From: an uncultured Lachnospiraceae bacterium
Lineage (GTDB): Bacteria > Bacillota > Clostridia > Lachnospirales > Lachnospiraceae
Direction of reading: 5' to 3'
DNA length: 5,837 nt
Assembly: GCA_910588775.1 (NCBI GenBank)
Contig: CAJURH010000053.1
Coordinates: 1-5,837, forward strand
Part shown: positions 1 through 5,456 of the stretch, one piece after another
How positions within the stretch are numbered: position 1 is the first letter of the stretch
Layout: every line of letters begins with the position of its first letter
Notes under the pieces: generated by a model
What the model saw: the letters and a program-made list of their open reading frames with translations, nothing else
Told to the model about the DNA's origin: nothing
The model's database searches: none
Program-made: the position numbers and the translations under genes

Positions 1-1903
1 TTACAGATGCAGTAAAACGCACATCAAATTTCGGACGAATTTGCTTGCCTGTATAACCATACTCTCTCTGTAACGTCCACTCTACGCCATTGCCCGATAT
101 ATCTCTCTTAGCGATATTATAGCTAACTTTAATGTCTCCAGAGTAATTGCCACTAGCTACTACTTTACACTCATAATTAGTTTCGCTGGCGCTTATATTA
201 TTTTTATAGCTGTCCGCACTGATTATGTAATCAACGCCTTCTACTAACGTTTCCTTCACATTATTACTGAAGTTTGCGCTTATTGTAACTTCTGGTTTCT
301 GAGGTCCGCCGACATAAACCGGATCTGCTTTTTTAGTAGCGCTTACATTACTAGATGAGATAGACGCAGGAAGAATGTTGAATGAAACTCTCTTCTCAAC
401 AGGAACTTCTGTATAATCCTTAGCTTTCACTGTAACGATAGCTGTAGGCGCATTGGCGTTTGTTGAAATACCTGCATTCTTGTTGTTAATAAATGAAACA
501 TCGTAATCTGTTCCTTCTTCCAAAGTTACAGACTTCTTATCTGTTCCATTTTCACTGGTTACGTTTACGCTTACATCCAGCTTTGGTTTCTGTTCCTGGC
601 CGTTGTATGAAATCTTATCCTCACTAAGAACTTTCACATAAATATCATTTGCTGAAATGCCTTCTGGAACAATGCTGAAACCAGCTGTCCCTTTGGAAGT
701 TGGAGCATAATTTCCTGATCCTGTAATATTCAGAGTATAATCACCAATGCTAAGACTTCCATTTGCTGGAGCCTTCTCCAATTCAACGCTGTAATCTGTC
801 GTGGACACCGAAAGGCTTCCGTCACTTACTACCAGGTTCTTCTTAACAGCGTCAAGCGTCGTTCCATAAATAAACTTGGCATCTTTATTATCCTTGAAAC
901 TTGTAGTAAATGCTGCGTTTCTTGGCGTAATGCTAAACACACCCGCTATTGAAGTAGGAGACGAGTTACTCCCTCCTTTGAAAGGACTTCCGGAAGGAAA
1001 TGTAACTGCAGCTACCGGAATATCATTTACGCTTATATTATTGCTCCAGGTAATCTGATATTCTCCTTCTCCTATTGTAAGTCCACTAGTTCTATCTGTA
1101 ACTGTCACCTCAGGCACAAGTTGTTTTCCTGTGTATTCCATTGTCTTTTGAAGTTCTGAGGTCACAGCAATATTTACAGATGTGACTTCTCTTTGTGTAA
1201 CTTCAAAGATTTCTGCTATTGATACTTCTCCCTGATGTGTCGCGCTATTCATCACAGTCACAACAAGATTTGCTTTCCCTGGACGAACATTATTAGTAAA
1301 CTCAGTTATGTATGCACCTTTCTCTGGTAGTACATATCCAATTTCATCATCACTTACAGTCACAGGTATTGTTTGCTCACCAGCTGTATATGCCAGTTGC
1401 TGGCTCTTCTGATACTTCACCATACCTTCACTTATTGTTCTCTTAGTAACTGTATAAGAAGCTGGATCGTAATTGTCTCCGCTAACTGTAATCGTCTTAC
1501 CAATATCTCCAGAACTGGCTGTATATCCATTGTTAATATCAGTGCCAACCACTTTACCATCTATCATGTATTTAATACTGGTAGCAGTTTGACCTGTATT
1601 ATTAAATTTTACAGCCCTTCCCCATTCAGCTTCACCATTTACAACATTGTTTAAAGATATAGCCCCTGCAGCGGCCTGCGCTTCAGGTTCATCAAATTGC
1701 TCCGAAATGGGATTTACCATTTCATTATCCGTCATGTCTGCAGCCTGTGCCTGTATTTCATCGGCTAGCTGTTCCAAGTTCGGATTCTCAGCTTCCTGAT
1801 TCTCTATGGCAGCTGCCTGCACATCTATAACCCCACAAGTATATACCGATGTGCCCGCCATTGCCAGAGAAAGAAGAAAAGCCATAAACCGTTTTTTTCT
1901 CAT
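1..1903 (-). CDS. Secreted surface protein with tandem Ig-like (YTGK-type) repeats, N-terminal part
   Basis: An open frame of 634 codons runs off the left edge, so the C-terminus and any anchor are unseen. The ATG at 1903 follows GAAGGAGA at good spacing. Residues 1-30 form a signal peptide: MRKKR, a hydrophobic stretch, then a VQA-A cleavage site. Residues 31-80 are an acidic, Gln/Ala-rich linker. Residues 80-155 look like a first beta-rich domain containing DIGKTITV. A ~90-residue unit then recurs, opening at Tyr172, Tyr257, Tyr346, Tyr433, Tyr530 and Tyr617 with Y-x-G-x(4)-P-x-V-x-V (for example YTGKQLVPEVTV and YTGKQIRPKFDV). Each unit tends to continue with an EG-x-DY strand, an NN-x-G turn and a GNY-like end; the Tyr346 unit is the most divergent. 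Such repeats are known from large secreted or wall-bound proteins of Clostridia and Bifidobacteria. A role as stalk or adhesin is inference. No catalytic domain is visible. Confidence 0.9.
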   Translation of the reverse strand, partial: MRKKRFMAFLLSLAMAGTSVYTCGVIDVQAAAIENQEAENPNLEQLADEIQAQAADMTDNEMVNPISEQFDEPEAQAAAGAISLNNVVNGEAEWGRAVKFNNTGQTATSIKYMIDGKVVGTDINNGYTASSGDIGKTITVSGDNYDPASYTVTKRTISEGMVKYQKSQQLAYTAGEQTIPVTVSDDEIGYVLPEKGAYITEFTNNVRPGKANLVVTVMNSATHQGEVSIAEIFEVTQREVTSVNIAVTSELQKTMEYTGKQLVPEVTVTDRTSGLTIGEGEYQITWSNNISVNDIPVAAVTFPSGSPFKGGSNSSPTSIAGVFSITPRNAAFTTSFKDNKDAKFIYGTTLDAVKKNLVVSDGSLSVSTTDYSVELEKAPANGSLSIGDYTLNITGSGNYAPTSKGTAGFSIVPEGISANDIYVKVLSEDKISYNGQEQKPKLDVSVNVTSENGTDKKSVTLEEGTDYDVSFINNKNAGISTNANAPTAIVTVKAKDYTEVPVEKRVSFNILPASISSSNVSATKKADPVYVGGPQKPEVTISANFSNNVKETLVEGVDYIISADSYKNNISASETNYECKVVASGNYSGDIKVSYNIAKRDISGNGVEWTLQREYGYTGKQIRPKFDVRFTASV

Positions 1904-2085
1904 AACAAAACATCTCCTTCTTTGAATTTTGCAGTATACTCCTTTGATAAAGCTTCCCGGGCGCCAATGCGATTACCTGTACCTCCATAACCAGTAGCCC
2001 AATGCTCTTTTATCCTGCGGCGGATTTCCCTCCCCTCTGAATACAATAGCCTGGACTGCGGATGCAATTGGCTTCCCATATTCAT
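1900..2085 (-). CDS. Possible small ORF (61 aa) translationally coupled to the surface protein
   Basis: The ATG at 2085 has AGAGGGG about nine bases upstream. The TGA stop at 1902-1900 overlaps the ATG of the surface protein as ATGA, the arrangement typical of translational coupling. The product would be basic in its first half (REIRRRIKEHW) and contains GYGGTGNRIG; I recognise no family. Against it being real: the start codon lies in the stem of a hairpin (CCCAT-GAAT-ATGGG), the surface gene has its own better ribosome site, and the segment lies in a leader that appears to be structured RNA. It could be a leader peptide, a coupled small protein or a chance frame. Confidence 0.28.
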   Translation of the reverse strand: MNMGSQLHPQSRLLYSEGREIRRRIKEHWATGYGGTGNRIGAREALSKEYTAKFKEGDVLL

Positions 2086-2253
2086 GGGATTGGCCCCTCT
2101 TGCCTGAACGAATATGCCTGCTTATGCGGGCATCGACAGGAACTGAAAGTCAATTACACTATACCGCATTGCGCATTAGCCATCCGTGCTGCTACAACGA
2201 TGTTGGAAGCTAGAAGCCAGTCTCAAAATATATACTGTCATAACATTTTATTC
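1920..2253 (-). promoter_or_regulatory. Long, probably structured 5' leader of the surface-protein gene; class unknown
   Basis: This stretch between promoter and ribosome site is visibly richer in G+C than the adjoining DNA at 2221-2420. In minus-strand RNA sense it holds CAAC-ATC-GTTG; ATGCC...GGCAT (2133-2114), closed further out by CCTG/CAGG; TCCCAT-GAAT-ATGGGA; ATCC...GGAT; and a long-range CGGATG/CATCCG pairing. I compared it by eye with the c-di-GMP-I, ydaO (c-di-AMP), cobalamin, TPP, SAM and THF riboswitch cores and found no convincing match. It may be a riboswitch, a thermosensor-like leader, or RNA around a leader peptide. No intrinsic terminator is seen before the gene, so any control would more likely act on translation. 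Confidence 0.35.
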
Positions 2254-2259
2254 GGCATA

Positions 2260-2288
2260 ATTATAACAAAACTTTAGCCTTTTGTAAA
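2260..2288 (-). promoter_or_regulatory. Sigma-A-type promoter of the surface-protein transcript
   Basis: On the minus strand TTTACA (2288-2283) and a perfect TATAAT (2265-2260) are separated by exactly 17 bases. Transcription would start near 2253, about 350 nt before the surface-protein ATG. No better promoter was seen closer to the gene. Confidence 0.75.
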
Positions 2289-2386
2289 GAAAAATTCAAA
2301 TTACAAATTTGCATAGCTTTACCATTTTATAAGGGTTTCCAGCTAATGCCAAACCTTTGTCAAGACCTTTGCAAAAGATTTTGGGA

Positions 2387-2415
2387 TTGATATTCCGTCT
2401 ATATTTTGTTATAAT
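2387..2415 (+). promoter_or_regulatory. Sigma-A-type promoter with no downstream ORF
   Basis: TTGATA (2387-2392) and a perfect TATAAT (2410-2415) are separated by 17 bases, giving a predicted start near 2422. It is divergent from the surface-protein promoter. A CCTTTG direct repeat (2354-2359 and 2366-2371, 12 bp apart) lies just upstream and could be an operator, though that is speculative. Confidence 0.7.
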
Positions 2416-2421
2416 ATGCAC

Positions 2422-2545
2422 ATAGACGCTGCTCTTGGAGGCGCCAAACGACAAAATAGCCGCCTATGTCTAATAAAACGAAAGCGGCATACTTGTCTAA
2501 TCGCTGTTATGAACCTAACCGACAGCGCTTGTTCTATAAAATTAT
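2422..2545 (+). ncRNA. Candidate small RNA of unknown family
   Basis: A near-consensus promoter points into about 190 bases without a plus-strand gene before the convergent acetyltransferase. The predicted RNA can form ACATAG...CTATGT closing an arm that includes TTGG-AGGCG-CCAA, and a 6-bp CGCTGT...ACAGCG hairpin near the 3' end. Alternatively, the 5' AUAGA-CGCUG can pair with CAGCG-(5 nt)-UCUAU to close the whole molecule. The 3' end is uncertain: downstream I see only a weak AAAAG...CTTTT stem followed by T's near 2570-2592. It does not look like 6S, SRP RNA, tmRNA or RNase P RNA. Confidence rests mainly on the promoter. Confidence 0.35.
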
Positions 2546-2557
2546 ATTAACACCATA
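2544..2557 (+). repeat. Left copy of a 14-bp direct repeat flanking the acetyltransferase
   Basis: ATATTAACACCATA occurs here and again at 3295-3308 in the same orientation, identical over 14 bases. The two copies bracket the acetyltransferase gene. They could be a target duplication, recombination ends or chance. Confidence 0.55.
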
Positions 2558-2611
2558 GCATGAATATGTCAAAAGGTTTATAGGCTTTTTTTCATTCTTT
2601 CCAAAAAAACT

Positions 2612-3154
2612 TTAACCCTCAACCAAATCCTCATGCCTTCCAATCAATTTCTCCATCCATATCATATGATACCATCGGCCAAATTTATAACCGCATTTGT
2701 GAAATTCTCCGCACTTGACATAACCCATACGTTCATGGAACCTGGCGCTGTCCATGGTCAGATATTCATCCTCCACCTCCGGATATCCAATGCAGGCGTA
2801 CAGATTCTGAATGCCCAGTTTCTCAAGAGCCTCCTCCAATGAGCCGTACAGCCTGCGCCCAATCCCCCGCCCCCTCTCGTTGGCCGCCAAGTAAATGGTC
2901 ACCTCCGCTGAATACTTGTACGCCGCCCGGTCGATAAACGGCCCCGCGTAGGCATACCCGACAATTCGATCACCCTGAACCGCTGCAAAATAAGGGAACC
3001 TTCTCAGCGTCCTTGCAATCCGCCTTCTAAATTCCTCCACCGTAGGTACATCGTATTCAAATGAGACGGCCGTCTCCCTTACATAATAACCATAGATTTG
3101 CAGAATATCTTCTGCGTCGTCCACATTTACCCTTCTGATTTCAACATCATTCAT
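2612..3154 (-). CDS. GNAT N-acetyltransferase, phosphinothricin acetyltransferase (PAT)-like
   Basis: A 180-residue protein predicted to move an acetyl group from acetyl-CoA to a small amine; the substrate is unknown. The PAT-like pattern is clear: ETAVSFEYDVPTVEEF (27-42), a YAGPF strand (69-73), AEVTIYL (83-89), the acetyl-CoA loop RGRGIGRRLY (94-103), ACIGYPE (120-126), FHERMGY (139-145) and the closing GYKFGRWYHM (155-164). About ten residues (VEDEYLTMDS) sit where PAT and Bar are shorter. Length is normal for the family. The ATG at 3154 is preferred because GGGAG lies 6-7 bases upstream; an in-frame ATG at 3190 lacks a good site. G+C is much higher than in neighbours (73 of 120 bases at 2821-2940), and 14-bp direct repeats lie on both sides, which suggests acquisition. 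PAT-like genes are often annotated as herbicide resistance, but this cannot be claimed here. Confidence 0.93.
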   Translation of the reverse strand: MNDVEIRRVNVDDAEDILQIYGYYVRETAVSFEYDVPTVEEFRRRIARTLRRFPYFAAVQGDRIVGYAYAGPFIDRAAYKYSAEVTIYLAANERGRGIGRRLYGSLEEALEKLGIQNLYACIGYPEVEDEYLTMDSARFHERMGYVKCGEFHKCGYKFGRWYHMIWMEKLIGRHEDLVEG

Positions 3155-3294
3155 AATTTTCTCCCTGCCAGAGCGTGTCTTTCTATCCATTTACACCGCC
3201 TGCACGTCCTATTTGCAACACACCAAAAACATCCTCAAGATTATCGTAAGACACCTTTTAGATCTCTGTGTTTTCTCATAAGTCTACCATCTTC

Positions 3295-3308
3295 ATATTA
3301 ACACCATA
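3295..3308 (+). repeat. Right copy of a 14-bp direct repeat flanking the acetyltransferase
   Basis: Identical to 2544-2557 in sequence and orientation. It lies about 140 bp upstream of the acetyltransferase start and 21 bp before the -35 of the next plus-strand gene. Confidence 0.55.
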
Positions 3309-3328
3309 AAAGGGATACCGCAAAATTT

Positions 3329-3357
3329 TTTACTTTTATATGCATTTATGTTATAAT
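3329..3357 (+). promoter_or_regulatory. Promoter of the secreted SH3-like protein gene
   Basis: TTTACT (3329-3334) and a perfect TATAAT (3352-3357) are separated by 17 bases, giving a start near 3364 and a short 35-nt leader before the ATG at 3399. Confidence 0.65.
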
Positions 3358-3398
3358 AAGGTTTAGAAAATAAATCAAACCACGAAAGGGGAATTACT

Positions 3399-4247
3399 AT
3401 GAAAACTTCTTTAAAAAACGCGCTGGCAACATTTCTTCTGCTGGCTGCTGCCTTGCTTATCGCAGGGCCTGTCACTGCACAAGCAAAGGCATCCAACATC
3501 CAACTGGATGTAAATCGCACATACAAACAGTACGATTTCACTGGAGACAAAAAACCTGACAAACTTAGAGTATCCACTAATTCCCAGGATTCCGATTCCT
3601 ACGGGAATTGCAAAGTTTACTTAAATGGAAAAAAGATGTTCTCCATAAAAGGTCGTCGCTATTATGAGTTTCGAATTAACCGACTGGAACTAAAAAACAA
3701 CAAAACATATTTAGCAATTATTCCCGTAACGGACAATGCTGACATTCCAGGAGCCGCCATATATCAATTCAAAAGCGGCAAATTCAACAAAGTCGTGAAT
3801 CTGGATGCCATGTCGCAAATCGGCTACCATAATTCCGCCAAAATTACGAAAGTAACCGCCAACAAAATCACCGTGGAACACAGTGTGATGTCTTATGCTC
3901 TGGGAGCAATAACTTTCAGTCTGGATTACCAGTATAAAAACGGAAAACTGGTTCAGACAACCACGAAGCCTAAACTTACGGATTTCTACCTGAAATACAT
4001 TAAGAAACCCTACTGGACTGCCGCCCATTCCATGAAAGTTCTGAAAAATCCAGACGGAAAACGCATTGCCACACTGAAAAAAGGCCAGAAAGTGAAAATC
4101 GACAAGATTTACCTGAATGCCAAACATACCAAAATCTATCTACATGTGAAAATCAAAGGCGGAAAATCCGGCTGGGTAAAAGGATGGACCAAAGGTTCCT
4201 CCAGCCCATCGGATGTTATGTTTAAAGAGGTTGTATATGCCGGTTAA
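3399..4247 (+). CDS. Secreted protein with a Ca-loop-like motif and C-terminal SH3-like region
   Basis: A 282-residue protein; the ATG follows AAAGGGG at about eight bases. Residues 1-31 form a signal peptide: MKTSLK, a Leu/Ala-rich core, then AQAKA before SN. Residues 45-57 (YDFTGDKKPDKLR) have the D-x-T-G-D-x(3)-D spacing (D46, T48, D50, D54) of calcium-loop motifs seen in VCBS/FG-GAP-type and dockerin-like segments. Residues 70-190 are beta-rich with no recognised motif. Residues 205-265 (VLKNPDGKRIATLKKGQKVKID ... SGWVKG) resemble a bacterial SH3b domain: a KKGQKV turn and a closing GWVKG strand, often involved in binding cell wall. The mature protein is strongly Lys-rich. There is no sortase signal, lipobox or catalytic domain, so it is probably released or held at the wall by charge and the SH3-like part. 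It has its own promoter and reads as a single-gene unit. Confidence 0.88.
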   Translation: MKTSLKNALATFLLLAAALLIAGPVTAQAKASNIQLDVNRTYKQYDFTGDKKPDKLRVSTNSQDSDSYGNCKVYLNGKKMFSIKGRRYYEFRINRLELKNNKTYLAIIPVTDNADIPGAAIYQFKSGKFNKVVNLDAMSQIGYHNSAKITKVTANKITVEHSVMSYALGAITFSLDYQYKNGKLVQTTTKPKLTDFYLKYIKKPYWTAAHSMKVLKNPDGKRIATLKKGQKVKIDKIYLNAKHTKIYLHVKIKGGKSGWVKGWTKGSSSPSDVMFKEVVYAG

Positions 4248-4257
4248 ACTATCTCAT

Positions 4258-4281
4258 CGGGACGCTCTTTTTTGCGTCCCG
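4258..4281 (+). terminator. Hairpin after the SH3-like gene, probable but atypical terminator
   Basis: CGGGACGC (4258-4265) and GCGTCCCG (4274-4281) form a perfect 8-bp stem ten bases after the stop codon. The T-run (TCTTTTTT) is in the loop instead of after the stem, and what follows is GTTATCCC, so efficient intrinsic termination is uncertain. Confidence 0.45.
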
Positions 4282-4387
4282 GTTATCCCAAACATATTCT
4301 GACTTCACTTCTTCATTCTATAAAGTTCAAAAAATTCTTTCAAACTATCAATTCTTAAATTTTCACCAAAATACAAAGGAGATTTCT

Positions 4388-5026
4388 ATGAATATTGACC
4401 TTACAAAAACTCAGCATTGCCTGGAATGGCTTAAAAACAAATTATACCTGGACACACTTGCTCCCTCCGCCAAAAATCGTATCGTATACAGAGGACAAGT
4501 ATATCAGTGCAACTTAGGAATTGGCATTGGAAGCGAAGTATCCAAAGAAAGGCCCTGTGTCGTTCTTCAGTATAATTCTGCAAACAAAACATCACCCAAT
4601 ACTCTCATCGCTCCCATCACGCATACACCCTCTACCCTCCCTATTGTTGTGAGCATTGCGGCTAAAAAAGATTCTTCCGGTAATACACTGTTGGATGGCA
4701 ATGTTCTTCTCGGAAATATCACATGTGTAAGTAAAGCCAGGCTAGGCAACTATATCGCAGACCTTACTGCAAATGAAATGAAAGCTGTGGATAAAGCCAT
4801 TTCCCTATCCCTTGGTATCAATCATTACTATCAAACCTTACTGAACCTGTACAACGACAAAATAAAGTACATTGACAAATTAAAAAGCAACCGGAACGCC
4901 CTTCAAGCTGATTTACACACCAAACAACAATGCCTGGATGAATTCCAGAAACTGCTCGTCGACTACCATTTCTCAGGCATCAAAGATTTAGCAGATTTTA
5001 TTCAAAAAACTCTAAAAGAAGAGTAG
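4388..5026 (+). CDS. PemK/MazF-family toxin-like protein with N- and C-terminal extensions, no visible antitoxin
   Basis: A 212-residue protein; the ATG follows AAAGGAG at seven bases. Residues 33-145 align by eye with MazF: VYRGQVYQCNL (33-43), GSE..KERPCVVLQ (48-61), NKTSPNTLIAPITH (66-79), the VLLGNITCVSKARL strand (106-119) and LTANEMKAVDKAISLSLGI (126-144). MazF proteins are ribonucleases that cut single-stranded RNA; the Arg (R55) and Thr (T78) matching the catalytic pair of Bacillus MazF are kept, while the usual E-Q-I-R of the later strand reads G-N-I-T. MazF is normally about 110-120 residues. Here about 30 residues precede the domain and about 65 follow it, the latter (146-212) helical and coiled-coil-like, rich in Leu, Lys and Asp. 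No antitoxin ORF lies in the 140 bp upstream or just downstream. The extension may control the domain or hold a partner; activity is unproven. Confidence 0.88.
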   Translation: MNIDLTKTQHCLEWLKNKLYLDTLAPSAKNRIVYRGQVYQCNLGIGIGSEVSKERPCVVLQYNSANKTSPNTLIAPITHTPSTLPIVVSIAAKKDSSGNTLLDGNVLLGNITCVSKARLGNYIADLTANEMKAVDKAISLSLGINHYYQTLLNLYNDKIKYIDKLKSNRNALQADLHTKQQCLDEFQKLLVDYHFSGIKDLADFIQKTLKEE

Positions 5027-5052
5027 ACAAATTCGGAGTTTCATGTTAGAAT
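5024..5052 (+). promoter_or_regulatory. Promoter overlapping the end of the MazF-like gene
   Basis: TAGACA (5024-5029) starts on the TAG stop codon of the MazF-like gene, and TAGAAT (5047-5052) follows after 17 bases. Each hexamer matches consensus at five of six positions. The predicted start is near 5059, about 50 nt before a strong terminator. Confidence 0.5.
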
Positions 5053-5058
5053 AATATT

Positions 5059-5140
5059 ACAAGAGAGATACTCACGAGCGGGGTATTAGTATAGTGTTTA
5101 GATTTAAGGGAACTACGGGTGAGTTCCCTATTTTTATTTT
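5059..5140 (+). ncRNA. Candidate small RNA (~80 nt) downstream of the MazF-like gene
   Basis: The segment is delimited by the promoter at 5024-5052 and the terminator at 5107-5140 and has no ORF. GATAC (5067-5071) can pair with GTATT (5083-5087). ACTCAC (5070-5075) is also perfectly complementary to GTGAGT (5119-5124), which spans the loop and 3' arm of the terminator, so alternative folds are possible. It could instead be the 3' untranslated end of the MazF-like transcript. No known RNA family is recognised. Confidence 0.35.
5107..5140 (+). terminator. Intrinsic terminator downstream of the MazF-like gene
   Basis: AGGGAACT (5107-5114) and AGTTCCCT (5122-5129) form a perfect 8-bp stem with a 7-nt loop, followed by A and TTTTTATTTT. 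This is a classical Rho-independent terminator on the plus strand. Confidence 0.9.
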
Positions 5141-5161
5141 AGTGAAAGCTATGCCATTCAT

Positions 5162-5360
5162 TTAAAATATTTCATAATACCCTTCTACAAGAAACAATCT
5201 CTATAATAATATCATCATGAACCCGATACAAGTCTACTTATATTCTTAACCCTCCAGCCCCAGAATCCACACAAATCCCCCTGTAATGGCTCTGATTTGC
5301 CATTTCATCAAAGTTCCCTCTTTTCGAATCCTTCAACACACTTAAGTAGTTTTTTATAAG
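5162..5360 (-). pseudogene. Frameshifted remnant of a YoeB/Txe-family toxin
   Basis: Minus-strand reading in three successive frames rebuilds most of a YoeB-type toxin. Segment one (5360-5304) gives NYLSVLKDSKRGNFDE. Segment two (5301-5227) gives GKSEPLQGDLCGFWGWRV then KNISRLV. Segment three (5228-5175) gives YRVHDDIIIEIVSCRR; one more shift gives GYYEIF and a TAA at 5164-5162. Intact E. coli YoeB has the same order: LIKDTRRTPFEG, GKPEPLK, LSGFWSRRI, HRLVY, then a DD-containing strand and CRYHY. At least three frameshifts, loss of about the first 25 residues, no start site, and replacement of the usual SRR and terminal HY show it is dead. YoeB proteins are ribosome-dependent mRNA nucleases normally paired with YefM; no yefM is visible, and the place where it would lie is occupied by the tuf terminator. 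Confidence 0.8.
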
Positions 5361-5362
5361 GA

Positions 5363-5377
5363 ACGCTTAAAAAGCGT
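5363..5377 (-). other. Second perfect hairpin behind the tuf terminator
   Basis: ACGCTT-TTT-AAGCGT on the minus strand is a perfect 6-bp stem with a 3-nt loop, a few bases beyond the T-run of the tuf terminator. It may back up termination or protect the 3' end of read-through RNA. Confidence 0.4.
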
Positions 5378-5380
5378 CAT

Positions 5381-5421
5381 AAAAAGCCCCATATTCCCTC
5401 GATATCAAAGGAATATGGGGC
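5381..5421 (-). terminator. Intrinsic terminator of the tuf transcript
   Basis: On the minus strand GCCCCATATTCC (5421-5410) and GGAATATGGGGC (5397-5386) form a perfect 12-bp stem around a 12-nt loop, followed directly by TTTTT. It begins 36 bases after the EF-Tu stop codon, so tuf ends its transcription unit here. Confidence 0.95.
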
Positions 5422-5456
5422 ATAGTTTCCTTATTTTAGCTATCTATAACCGAAAA

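Noticed and set aside
1829..1840. Possible lipobox (V-Y-T-C, Cys23) in the surface-protein signal peptide.
   Set aside because: The residues before Cys do not fit L-[AS]-[GA]-C, and a normal VQA signal-peptidase I site follows.
2062..2277. Plus-strand frame of 71 codons in the leader region.
   Set aside because: No ribosome site, antisense to the structured leader, and it runs into the opposing promoter; probably a chance frame.
2331..2366. TTGACA on the minus strand (2363-2358) with TATAAA further on, as a second surface-gene promoter.
   Set aside because: The gap is about 25 bases, too long for a sigma-A promoter, and a better pair lies downstream.
2563..2595. AAAAG...CTTTT plus T-run as terminator for the candidate RNA or the acetyltransferase.
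   Set aside because: Only a 5-bp A/T-dominated stem with a 9-nt loop; too weak to list as a terminator.
3155..3190. Twelve-residue N-terminal extension of the acetyltransferase starting at 3190.
   Set aside because: No good ribosome site, whereas the ATG at 3154 has GGGAG at proper spacing and starts right before the conserved N-terminal strand.
3183..3254. Short minus-strand frame (YDNLEDVFGVLQIGRAGGVNG) ending upstream of the acetyltransferase, possibly the tail of a lost gene.
   Set aside because: Only 23 codons, an in-frame stop just before it, and no family recognised.
3711..4127. 138-codon minus-strand frame inside the SH3-like gene.
   Set aside because: It lies wholly antisense to a well-supported secreted protein gene and its product resembles no known family.
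5076..5106. Bases resembling a tRNA D-arm (TTAGTATAGTG).
   Set aside because: No anticodon arm, no T-arm with GTTCGA-type loop, no acceptor stem; the following bases form a terminator.
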